DNA of 64,000 nucleotides from Streptomyces sp. HD (GTDB lineage: Bacteria; Actinomycetota; Actinomycetes; Streptomycetales; Streptomycetaceae): positions 1 through 64,000 of the forward strand of contig NZ_JAQMYP010000019.1 of NCBI RefSeq assembly GCF_028369295.1. The letters run 5' to 3'. The translations under genes were made by a program, and so were the position numbers. Each line of letters begins with the position of its first letter. Position 1 is the stretch's first letter. The notes under the pieces were generated by a model. It had not been told where the DNA came from. It saw only the letters and a program-made list of their open reading frames with translations, and searched no databases. Shown here one piece after another: positions 17,228-24,234 of the stretch.

Positions 17228-17241
17228 GTAATCACGATTAC
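17228..17241. promoter_or_regulatory. Palindrome abutting the start codon of the unknown gene
   Basis: GTAATCACGATTAC: 6-bp arms with a 2-bp centre, immediately upstream of ATG 17227. AT-rich for this genome, thus likely selected. Candidate autoregulatory operator. Confidence 0.5.
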
Positions 17242-17564
17242 TCCGCCCTTCCGGGAACACAAGCACATGGCGGCGAGTCCGCCGAGAGCGCAACCGGAGG
17301 GCCCAACCGGAATGTTTCAGGCCGATTAATCGGTGTGCGAAATCCGGCCACATGGCGACTTGGAACGATCAAGAGCCGCCATCTTCCGGCGTTGGAACGT
17401 TCGAAGTCCGTTACTTCACGCCACTGATTCAATACGCAAGGTTACTGAAACCCGTGGTGTCGATGTGAGTTTCCGCGACGGACTCGGCAGACTCCCGCTC
17501 GTCGCTCCGGCACCGATCGCGCCGGAGCCGGCACACCCCCGACACAAGCGGAAGGATGCACACA
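17242..17564. other. Intergenic region between divergent genes
   Basis: About 320 bp holding the promoters of the unknown gene (minus) and the SSI gene (plus). Apart from the palindrome at 17228 I see no recognised operator, RNA or small gene. Confidence 0.4.
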
Positions 17565-17999
17565 ATGCGGAACACCGCGCGCTGGGCAGCGACCCTCGGC
17601 CTCACGGCCACCGTCGTCTGCGGACCCCTGACCGGATCTGCCATGGCCGCCCACGACGCCACCCCCGCCTCGCTGTACGCCCCCTCGGCCCTGGTGCTCA
17701 CCATGGCCTACGGTGACAGCGCCACCATGACTACGCCGATGCGCGCGGTCACCCTGAGCTGCGCCCCGACGTCCTCCGGTACTCATCCGGACGCGATGTC
17801 GGCCTGCGCCGAACTACGTGGCGTGGGCGGTGACTTCGAGGCCCTGGGGGCGCGGGACGGCGTGCTGTGTACCAAGCAGTACGACCCTGTGTTCGTCACG
17901 GTCGACGGCGTCTGGCAGGGCAAGCGCGTCTCCTATGAGCGCACCTTCGCCAACGAGTGCGTGAAGAGCTCCTACGGGACCAGCCTCTTCGCGTTCTAA
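17565..17999 (+). CDS. Secreted SSI-family subtilisin/trypsin inhibitor
   Basis: 144 aa from ATG 17565, 9 nt after GGAAGG; the ATG at 17556 directly abuts the RBS and is unlikely. Signal peptide RNTARWAATLGLTATVVCGP, cleaved near SAMAA. The mature ~113 residues match Streptomyces subtilisin inhibitor, with four Cys for two disulphides and the conserved VDGVWQGKRVSYERTFANEC. The reactive-site loop reads CTKQYDP, so P1 is Lys104 where classical SSI has Met. P1 Lys members inhibit trypsin-like as well as subtilisin-like proteases. It probably restrains extracellular proteases during aerial growth; the streptogrisin-like enzyme at 31.5 kb is one possible target. Confidence 0.93.
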   Translation: MRNTARWAATLGLTATVVCGPLTGSAMAAHDATPASLYAPSALVLTMAYGDSATMTTPMRAVTLSCAPTSSGTHPDAMSACAELRGVGGDFEALGARDGVLCTKQYDPVFVTVDGVWQGKRVSYERTFANECVKSSYGTSLFAF

Positions 18000-18137
18000 G
18001 GGACCGGGATCGTACGGCCCCGTGCAGTACGGCAGCGGCTCGCAGATGGGGAGTGCGGGTTGTGCCGTGGGGTCCCGCGATCTCGCACCGGGGGTCGGTC
18101 GGGCGGAGTGGGGCCGCCCGGCCGACACCTCGGATTG

Positions 18138-18560
18138 CTAAGTGGAATCGCCGTCTTCGCCCGGAATCCCGGACAGGGGCGCGAACCGGCCCAACAGCCC
18201 CGCACTCCCCAGCAGCCGCCGTATCCGCGGTGCGTCGGAGACGATGCGGAGGCGGCCGCCTCGGTCTCTGGCCCGTGTCTCGGCCCGGCACAGGGCACGC
18301 AGTCCCGAGCAGTCGAAGAAGTCGACCCGCCGCAGATCGACCAGGACGTCCGACTCCGGCTTCGCCGTCGCCGCGTCCAGGTGCTCGGCGACGAGTGTCG
18401 CCGTAGCCAGATCGATCTCACCGATGACCTCGACCACGGTGAACGGCCCGCATCTACGAGTGCGGGCATGCGTGTTCGCCGGGGGCGGCGCGGAGCGGAA
18501 GGAGTCCGCGGCCAGGCCCTCGGTCGGATAGCGGGCGCGGTCGTCGGCGTCCGGCGTCAT
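18138..18560 (-). CDS. STAS-domain anti-sigma factor antagonist
   Basis: 140 aa from ATG 18560 (GGTGGAG 5 nt upstream). The STAS domain occupies about 38-130 after a disordered N-terminal extension. The switch residue is present: S85 in VDFFDCSGLRALC, the serine that partner kinases phosphorylate in SpoIIAA/RsbV/BldG-type proteins. Unphosphorylated protein would bind the anti-sigma kinase and free its sigma factor; PP2C phosphatases such as those at 33.2 and 43.2 kb reactivate such antagonists. No kinase gene is adjacent. Divergent from the ECF-CAP gene, with a palindrome upstream. Confidence 0.88.
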   Translation of the reverse strand: MTPDADDRARYPTEGLAADSFRSAPPPANTHARTRRCGPFTVVEVIGEIDLATATLVAEHLDAATAKPESDVLVDLRRVDFFDCSGLRALCRAETRARDRGGRLRIVSDAPRIRRLLGSAGLLGRFAPLSGIPGEDGDST

Positions 18561-18592
18561 GTCCGCTCCACCTCGGAAAGGGCGTATTTGAT

Positions 18593-18608
18593 CCGGGTAG
18601 TTACCCGG
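18593..18608. promoter_or_regulatory. Palindrome upstream of the STAS gene
   Basis: CCGGGTAGTTACCCGG: 7-bp perfect arms around GT, 33 bp upstream of the STAS ATG. Shares the GGGTA-2-TACCC core with the toxin-antitoxin operator at 9954. Confidence 0.5.
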
Positions 18609-18858
18609 AGGCGAGGTTGAGCATCCCTGCGATGCCCCTCGCAAGATCTGGTTCACTCGACCTGGTGAATTTTGCCCGCGGCGATTGACTGTGGGCCAGT
18701 TCGGCCCCTCTCGATGTGACGCCCTCCATTGCGCCGCCGGGCGGACCCCGTGAGTCTCTCGTGGAACAAGCGTCCGAAGAACTGTTATCGGCAGCTCATC
18801 GATCGATCTCCCATGTATCGGACAGCTTCGTTCGCCGTCGAGGACAGGGAAGTTTTTG

Positions 18859-20496
18859 ATGAGTACAGAGCGCACGAGGGAACTGGCGGCGTTGGTCACC
18901 GCGGCCCGCAGTGGCGACCCGGAGGCTCAGGACGCCCTGGTCAGTGCGTACCTCCCGCTGGTCTACAACATCGTGGGGAGGGCTCTGAACGGCTCCGTCG
19001 ACGTCGACGACGTGGTGCAGGAGACCATGCTGCGCGCCCTGGACGCGCTCGGCGGTCTACGCACCCCCGAGAGCTTCCGCTCCTGGCTCGTGGCGATCGC
19101 GATGAACCAGGTCCGGGCTCACTGGCACGACCGGCAGTCGGCCCCCGGCGCCGTCGAGGAGGCCGAGGATCTCGCGGACCCGGGCGCCGACTTCGTGGAC
19201 CTCACCATGGTGCAGCTCCAGTTGTCCGGCCAGCGCCAGGAGACGGCACGCGCCACCCGCTGGCTGGAGCCCGACGACCGGGGGCTGCTGTCCCTGTGGT
19301 GGCTGGAGTGCGCCGGCGAGCTGACCCGTGCCGAGGTCGCCGAGGCGCTGGAGTTGTCGCCGCAGCACACGGCCGTACGGGTGCAGCGTATGAAGGCGCA
19401 GTTGGAGGCGGCCCGGGTGGTCGTGCGGGCGCTCGACGCCCGGCCCCGATGCGAGGAACTGCAAGGTGTGCTGGCCTCCTGGGACGGCCGGCCCTCGGCG
19501 CTGTGGCGCAAGCGAATAGCCCGTCATGCTCGTGGTTGCTCGTATTGCTCCGGTATGTGGAGCGGATTGATGCCCGCCGAAGGACTGCTGGCCGGCCTCG
19601 CCCTGGTCGTCGCGGCGCCCGCACTGCTGGAGCGAGTGCTGTCCGCGTCCGGCGGAATGGCCGCGGTGGCGTCGACCTCCCAGTTGAGTGCGTCGGCGGG
19701 CTACGCCGGACCGGGCGCGACGGGCGGCCACCGTGCCGTGCGCGGCCGGACGGTCTCCCGTGGGGAGGCCCGTCGTCGGCGGCGTATCAAACGCCGGGCT
19801 GTCGGCGGCGCCGTCGTGGCGGCCTGCGTCGCGGGCGGCGGCTTCTGGTACTTCGACACGGACCCCGGCACCGGGACCGAGGAGACGGCCGCCGCACGGG
19901 CCGCCGGTGCTCCCTCCGTGGACCTGGCGGAGCCCAGCGAGATCGAGACCTCTTCGTCGCTGTCCAAGTCCCCCTCGCCGACCAAGTCGCCGTCGAAGAA
20001 GGCAAGCCCCTCCAAATCCGCCCAACCCACCAAGAAGCCCTCGCCCACGCCCCGGCCGTCCACGCCCCCGACGCAGACCCCGCCCAGCACACCCCAGCCG
20101 CAGTCGGCCCCGACCGACACCGTCGGGCAGGTCGTCGCGCTGGTGAACAAGGAGCGGTCGGCCGCCGGCTGCGGTCCGCTCGCGGAGGACCCCCTGCTGA
20201 ACAAGGCCGCGCAGGGCCACTCCGACGACATGGCCGCCCGCGACTTCTTCGACCACACCAACCCTGACGGTGAGGACCCCGGCCAGCGCATCACCGCCGC
20301 CGGGTACAACTGGTCCACCTACGGCGAGAACATCGCCCAGGGCCAGCAGACCCCGGAAGCGGTGATGGAGTCCTGGATGAACAGCCCCGGCCACCGCGCC
20401 AACATCCTCAACTGCTCGTTCAAGGACATCGGTGTCGGCATCCACAACGGCTCGGGCGGCCCCTGGTGGACGCAGGCCTTCGGCGCCAAGCAGTAG
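18859..20496 (+). CDS. ECF sigma factor fused to an extracellular CAP/SCP domain
   Basis: 545 aa from ATG 18859 (AGGGAAG upstream); a TTG directly precedes it. Residues about 10-95 are sigma region 2 (LVSAYLPLVYNIVGRALNGS then VDDVVQETMLRALDAL). Region 4 spans about 135-190 (ELTRAEVAEALELSPQHTAV). A Cys pair CSYC lies near 232. After a basic stretch comes one membrane span (about 312-331, AVGGAVVAACVAGGGFWYF), a Ser/Pro/Lys/Thr-rich wall-spanning linker (about 365-418) and a CAP domain (422-545; HSDDMAARDFFDHTNPDG, GENIAQG, HRANIL). The output domain is cytoplasmic and the CAP domain outside, so release or signalling across the membrane is implied. Such fusions occur in actinobacteria; the signal is unknown. 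Confidence 0.88.
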   Translation: MSTERTRELAALVTAARSGDPEAQDALVSAYLPLVYNIVGRALNGSVDVDDVVQETMLRALDALGGLRTPESFRSWLVAIAMNQVRAHWHDRQSAPGAVEEAEDLADPGADFVDLTMVQLQLSGQRQETARATRWLEPDDRGLLSLWWLECAGELTRAEVAEALELSPQHTAVRVQRMKAQLEAARVVVRALDARPRCEELQGVLASWDGRPSALWRKRIARHARGCSYCSGMWSGLMPAEGLLAGLALVVAAPALLERVLSASGGMAAVASTSQLSASAGYAGPGATGGHRAVRGRTVSRGEARRRRRIKRRAVGGAVVAACVAGGGFWYFDTDPGTGTEETAAARAAGAPSVDLAEPSEIETSSSLSKSPSPTKSPSKKASPSKSAQPTKKPSPTPRPSTPPTQTPPSTPQPQSAPTDTVGQVVALVNKERSAAGCGPLAEDPLLNKAAQGHSDDMAARDFFDHTNPDGEDPGQRITAAGYNWSTYGENIAQGQQTPEAVMESWMNSPGHRANILNCSFKDIGVGIHNGSGGPWWTQAFGAKQ

Positions 20497-20526
20497 GGCG
20501 GGCCGCCCGGTGCTGCACGCCCGTCA

Positions 20527-21390
20527 CAGCATGACGTGCTTGACCAGCGTGTAGTCGAGTAGACCGGTGAGCGAGAAGCCGCTGCCGTACCCGGAGTGGC
20601 GTACGCCGCCGTGCGGCATCTCCGACACCGTCGTGCCGTGGGTGTTGACCCACACGATGCCGGCCCGCAGGACCCGGCTCGCCCGCATCGCCCGGTCGTG
20701 GTCACGGGTCCACACACTCGCCGCGAGCCCTTGCGGGACTCCGCCCGCCGGCTGGAACGCCTCGGACTCGTCGGCGAACGGCTGCACGGTGACGACCGGG
20801 CCCGACACCTCGCTCCGCACGATCTCGCCCTCCTGCCGCACTCCGGCGACCACCGTGGCCTGGTGGAAGTAACCGGGCCGGTCCAGGACCACGCCACCCG
20901 TGACGACCTCGGCGTGCCCCGGAAGCCGCTCCAACAGGCCGCGAACCAAGGTGAGTTGGGCCGCGTTCGCGAGTGTCCCGGAGCACCCCCGACGGCAGGC
21001 GCTCGGCGGCCGGCCGGGCCAGGAGCACCGCCGACGACGGCGTCGTGTCGGACGGTTTCAGCACGACGGTGTTGTCGGCGCGAGCGCCGGGGCGATCTTC
21101 CATACGGCCATCATCAGCGGGTGGTTCCACGGCGTGATCTGCGCACAGCCCCGACCGGCTCCCGGCGCCGGACGGAGGCGCGGCCCGGCGTGTACTCGGC
21201 CGCCGTGGCACCCGGCAGATCGCGGGCGGCTCCGGCGAAGTGCCACAACACGTCCACGATCGAGGGCAGTTCGTCCGCGAGGAACAGGGCCCGCGGCGTG
21301 TCCGTGTCGGCGACTCCGACGCGGGTCACCGCCTCGGCGGCGCGGCCGCCGCGGACGGCGCCCTCCACGCAACCGGCGCCCCACCCTGCC
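20527..21390 (-). pseudogene. Aldehyde dehydrogenase pseudogene
   Basis: Fragments of a gamma-aminobutyraldehyde/betaine-type aldehyde dehydrogenase lie in three frames. N-terminal part around 21130-21385 (PRALFLADELPSIVDVLWHF); then QITPWNHPLMMAVWKIAPAL around 21060-21145 in another frame; then NTVVLKPSDTTPSSAVLLAR around 20990-21070 in a third. The C-terminal ~140 residues are intact at 20524-20949, ending DYTLVKHVML. The central segment with the catalytic Glu and Cys is deleted. At least two frameshifts plus an internal deletion make this non-functional. Confidence 0.85.
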
Positions 21391-21467
21391 GGCGGCGGTG
21401 CCGACGGACTGACGGACCGATCCCCTGTCCGGGAGATCGGCAGACGGTCGCAGAGGTCGTGTATTCC

Positions 21468-21497
21468 TTGACGGGCATATAACCGTCGAGGCATATT
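21468..21497 (+). promoter_or_regulatory. Promoter of the arsR-SRPBCC operon with GGCATAT repeats
   Basis: TTGACG (21468-21473) and CATATT (21492-21497) are 18 bp apart. A start about 7 bp downstream falls on the ATG at 21504, implying a leaderless mRNA. The direct repeats GGCATAT (21474-21480 and 21490-21496) flank the spacer and could be the regulator's site. Confidence 0.6.
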
Positions 21498-21503
21498 GGT
21501 CTC

Positions 21504-21920
21504 ATGTCCGACGACGCCTCCCTCTGGAGTGCCCTCGCAGATCGCCACCGGCGAGCCATCGTCGCGCTGCTCCTGGAGCGGCCGCGGCCCGTGGGGGAGA
21601 TCGTGGAGGCATGCGGGCTGAGCCAGCCGAGCACGTCGAAGCATCTGAAGGTGCTGCGGGAGGCGGGCCTGGTGCGGGTGCGGCAGGAGGCCCAACGCCG
21701 CGTCTACGCCCTGGATCCCGCCCCCATCGCCGAACTCGACGTCTGGCTCGCCCCGTACCGCAAGCTATGGAACCGCAGCCTGGACGCCCTGGGCCACCGC
21801 CTCGACGAGGCGTCGGGCGCCACGTCGGACGGCACATCGGACGACGACACCCTGGACGGCGACACCTCGGGCGACCCCGAGGGACCCGCCGACCACAAGG
21901 GACCCATCACGAAGGACTGA
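21504..21920 (+). CDS. ArsR-family winged-helix repressor
   Basis: 138 aa. The winged helix-turn-helix spans about 5-90 (LWSALADRHRRAIVALLLER, then CGLSQPSTSKHLKVLREAGL as recognition region, and VRVRQEAQRRVYALDP as wing). No metal-binding Cys motif is present, so it is of the SRPBCC-associated rather than arsenic-sensing type. The last ~40 residues are an acidic Asp/Gly/Thr-rich tail that is not part of the fold. The next gene starts 6 nt downstream; this repressor plus AHSA1-domain pair is a common bicistron whose ligand is unknown. Probably autoregulated and leaderless. Confidence 0.9.
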   Translation: MSDDASLWSALADRHRRAIVALLLERPRPVGEIVEACGLSQPSTSKHLKVLREAGLVRVRQEAQRRVYALDPAPIAELDVWLAPYRKLWNRSLDALGHRLDEASGATSDGTSDDDTLDGDTSGDPEGPADHKGPITKD

Positions 21921-21926
21921 TCAGCC

Positions 21927-22457
21927 ATGACCGCCGACCTCACCGGCACCTATCTGACCTTGGACGACGGCCGCCCGGCCGTCCGCTTCTCCCGTACCTA
22001 CCACCACCCCGTCGAGCGCGTCTGGCAGTTCGTGACCGACGCCGACGAACTGGCCCACTGGTTCCCCTCCCGCGCCGACATCGACCTGCGCCCCGGCGGC
22101 GAGATCAAGTTCGGCGGCGACCCGAACATGGAGGACTCCACGGGCCGCGTGATCGCCGTCGACGAACCCCGGCACCTGTCCTTCGAGTGGGGCGGCGACG
22201 AGCTGCACTTCGACCTGGAGCCCCTCGACGACGGGCGCACCCGCTTCACCCTCACCAACGTCCTCGTCGCCGAGAACACCGCCGCCCGCAACAGCGCCGG
22301 CTGGGAGGTCTGCCTGACCGCCCTCGACGCACACGCGCGCGGGGAGCGCTTCGAGGGACCGCACGCCGGGGCCGAGGCGCCCTGGAAGGAGCTCTACGAC
22401 GGCTATGTGGCCGCCGGTGTCCCCTCCGGCGCCCCGGTCCCGGGCCTGGACGCCTGA
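21927..22457 (+). CDS. SRPBCC/AHSA1-domain protein
   Basis: 176 aa. An activator of Hsp90 ATPase homologue 1-like helix-grip fold covers most of the protein: FSRTYHHPVERVWQFVTDAD, then LAHWFPSRADIDLRPGGEIK and the beta-sheet LSFEWGGDELHFDLEPLDDG. Such proteins bind a hydrophobic ligand in an internal cavity; no enzymatic residue can be assigned. Translationally close to arsR (6 nt), so probably under its control. It ends 7 nt before the stop of the convergent peptidase gene. Confidence 0.88.
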   Translation: MTADLTGTYLTLDDGRPAVRFSRTYHHPVERVWQFVTDADELAHWFPSRADIDLRPGGEIKFGGDPNMEDSTGRVIAVDEPRHLSFEWGGDELHFDLEPLDDGRTRFTLTNVLVAENTAARNSAGWEVCLTALDAHARGERFEGPHAGAEAPWKELYDGYVAAGVPSGAPVPGLDA

Positions 22458-22463
22458 GCGTGA

Positions 22464-23972
22464 TCAGTCCGTCCCGGCCGGGACGCAACTGGTCCCGGAT
22501 ATCGGGAGCCTCAGCTCCGTGAGGTAGTCGTCCACGGCACCACGTGTGCAGTCACTGCGCCCGTAGACGCTGTGTCCGGCGCCCTCGTACGGCAGCAGGA
22601 CCGTCGTCCCGCGGGTCTGCCGGTGCACATGGGCCGCCCACGCGAAGTTGTTCGCCGGGTCGTGCCGCGAATGCAGCATGAGGATCTTGGGCGCCTCGGT
22701 GATGCGCAGACGGTGCTGCGGATTGTTCACCTCGTCGGGCCAGCCGACGCAGCCGGCCACCGCGGCATGCACACGAGGTGAGCCGCGCATGTGCGGTGCG
22801 GCCCGCAGCTCGGCCCGGGTCAGCCCGGCGAACTCGCGGTGGTCCTTCGGCCGGATGCGCCAGTCCTGGCAGAAGACCGCGTGGAACGGTTCCGCCCTCG
22901 TCTGCGGCTCCGCCTGCCGGGACTGCCCGGATGCTCGTAGCCGCGTCGGTTTCCGGGTCGGTTTCTGCGCGTCGAGCCCCGCCACGTAAGTGGCCAGGTC
23001 CGCCCAGTCGGGGCCGTAGAACGCCTTGAAGGCGAACAGGGTGATGTCGTTCGCGGTGAGGGGCCGCGCCGGCCTCTCGGGGTCGTGTATCTCCCCTCGG
23101 TCCGCTCGCTTCAGCAAGCCGTCCCAGACGGCTGTGACGTCCCGGCCGTGCAGCGCGCAGGAGCCGGTGCGCTCGCACCACTTCACGAACTGGTGGAAGG
23201 AGTCCTCGGCGGTGGTCGCGGAGGAGAGGAGGAACTCCCGGGTGCCGAGGCTGTGGTCGATGTTCGCGGTGAGCGCCATGGACCGGATGCGGTCGCCGTA
23301 CTCCTCCGCGTACTGCTCGCCGATCAGCGTGCCGTAGGAGTGACCGAAGTAGTTGATCTTCTCCTCGCCCAGCGCCCCGCGCAGTGCGTCCATGTCCCGG
23401 ACGACGCTCAAGGTGTCGGCGTGGTCGAAGACCGGACCGGTGTGCCGTCGGCAGTCCTCGCGCAGCGCGCGGTTGTACGCGGCGAGTCGATCGAACTGCG
23501 CCTGGTCGCGGGGGTAGGCCGACGGCCGTCGGCCCAGCAGCTCCGTGGAGCACTTCACCGGACTGCTGCCGCCGACACCCCGTGGGTCGAACCCGACGAT
23601 GTCGAACCTCTGCTGGATGTCCTCGCTGAAGTGGGACCTGGCCCGCGTGATCGCGAAGTCCACACCCGAATCACCCGGTCCACCCGGGTTGACCAGCAGT
23701 GCCCCGACCCGGCGATCCGGATCCGTCGCCTTGCGCCGGGCCACCGCGAGATCGAACGTCCCGCCCGAGGGGTGCGCCCAGTCGACGGGCAGACGCAGGG
23801 TCCCGCATTCCGCCGTGGCGTCCTGGGCGCACGGTTTCCAGCCGATCGTCTGCCGGGGCGCTGCGTTTGTGTCGGGTGAGCCGGCGGGTGCCGCCGCCAT
23901 GCCCGGCGTCGACACCCCCGCGAGTAATCCGGCGGTGAGCGCTGCGGTGAGCGCCCTGATGAGTGGCCGCAT
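22464..23972 (-). CDS. Secreted alpha/beta hydrolase, tripeptidyl-aminopeptidase (TAP) family
   Basis: 502 aa from ATG 23972 (GGAAGGA 5-6 nt upstream); the longer frame upstream lacks an RBS. Signal peptide RPLIRALTAALTAGLLAGVS. The alpha/beta hydrolase core contains LLVNPGGPGDSGVDF (oxyanion loop), the nucleophile elbow GHSYGT around residue 212, the acid in MLHSRHDP and catalytic His in GAGHSVYG. The TAP-like C-terminal domain is present with several Cys. Enzymes of this family (SlpD/SlpE/TAP) remove N-terminal tripeptides from proteins outside the cell. Confidence 0.9.
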   Translation of the reverse strand: MRPLIRALTAALTAGLLAGVSTPGMAAAPAGSPDTNAAPRQTIGWKPCAQDATAECGTLRLPVDWAHPSGGTFDLAVARRKATDPDRRVGALLVNPGGPGDSGVDFAITRARSHFSEDIQQRFDIVGFDPRGVGGSSPVKCSTELLGRRPSAYPRDQAQFDRLAAYNRALREDCRRHTGPVFDHADTLSVVRDMDALRGALGEEKINYFGHSYGTLIGEQYAEEYGDRIRSMALTANIDHSLGTREFLLSSATTAEDSFHQFVKWCERTGSCALHGRDVTAVWDGLLKRADRGEIHDPERPARPLTANDITLFAFKAFYGPDWADLATYVAGLDAQKPTRKPTRLRASGQSRQAEPQTRAEPFHAVFCQDWRIRPKDHREFAGLTRAELRAAPHMRGSPRVHAAVAGCVGWPDEVNNPQHRLRITEAPKILMLHSRHDPANNFAWAAHVHRQTRGTTVLLPYEGAGHSVYGRSDCTRGAVDDYLTELRLPISGTSCVPAGTD

Positions 23973-24217
23973 GAAGTTCCTTCCGAGCGTCCTGCGAAAC
24001 GGATCGCGGGAGAGACCCGCAAGATCGAACGTGACAGTGATCCACTCGGGGGCACAACCGAACAGGACGGGAATCAGGGAAGGCACAGGGACGTGGTCAG
24101 GGCCATCCTCAGGGCGACGCCTCGGGGGTTGCCGTCGAGACCCCTGAGCCGACCCGGAATTGTCACGGCTCCCCACTCACGCCATCCGGCACCCACTCAC
24201 GCCACCGGGCGCCGCAC
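23973..24217. other. Intergenic region between the peptidase and NHLM genes
   Basis: Holds the peptidase promoter and, at its right end, the triple 20-bp repeat annotated at 24174. No gene seen. Confidence 0.4.
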
Positions 24218-24234
24218 TCACGCCATCTGCCGCC
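24174..24234. repeat. Three tandem 20-21 bp repeats at the 3' end of the NHLM ABC gene
   Basis: Units at 24174-24193, 24194-24214 and 24215-24234 share CACTCACGCCA then a variable part. The last unit contains the stop codon and final codons of the ABC gene, suggesting slippage-generated duplication of the gene end. Confidence 0.75.

Noticed and set aside
18763..18790. ECF-type promoter (GGAAC, 16 bp, GTTAT) for the ECF-CAP gene
   Set aside because: The -35-like element is suggestive of autoregulation but the -10 match is poor and GGAAC occurs by chance often in this GC range.
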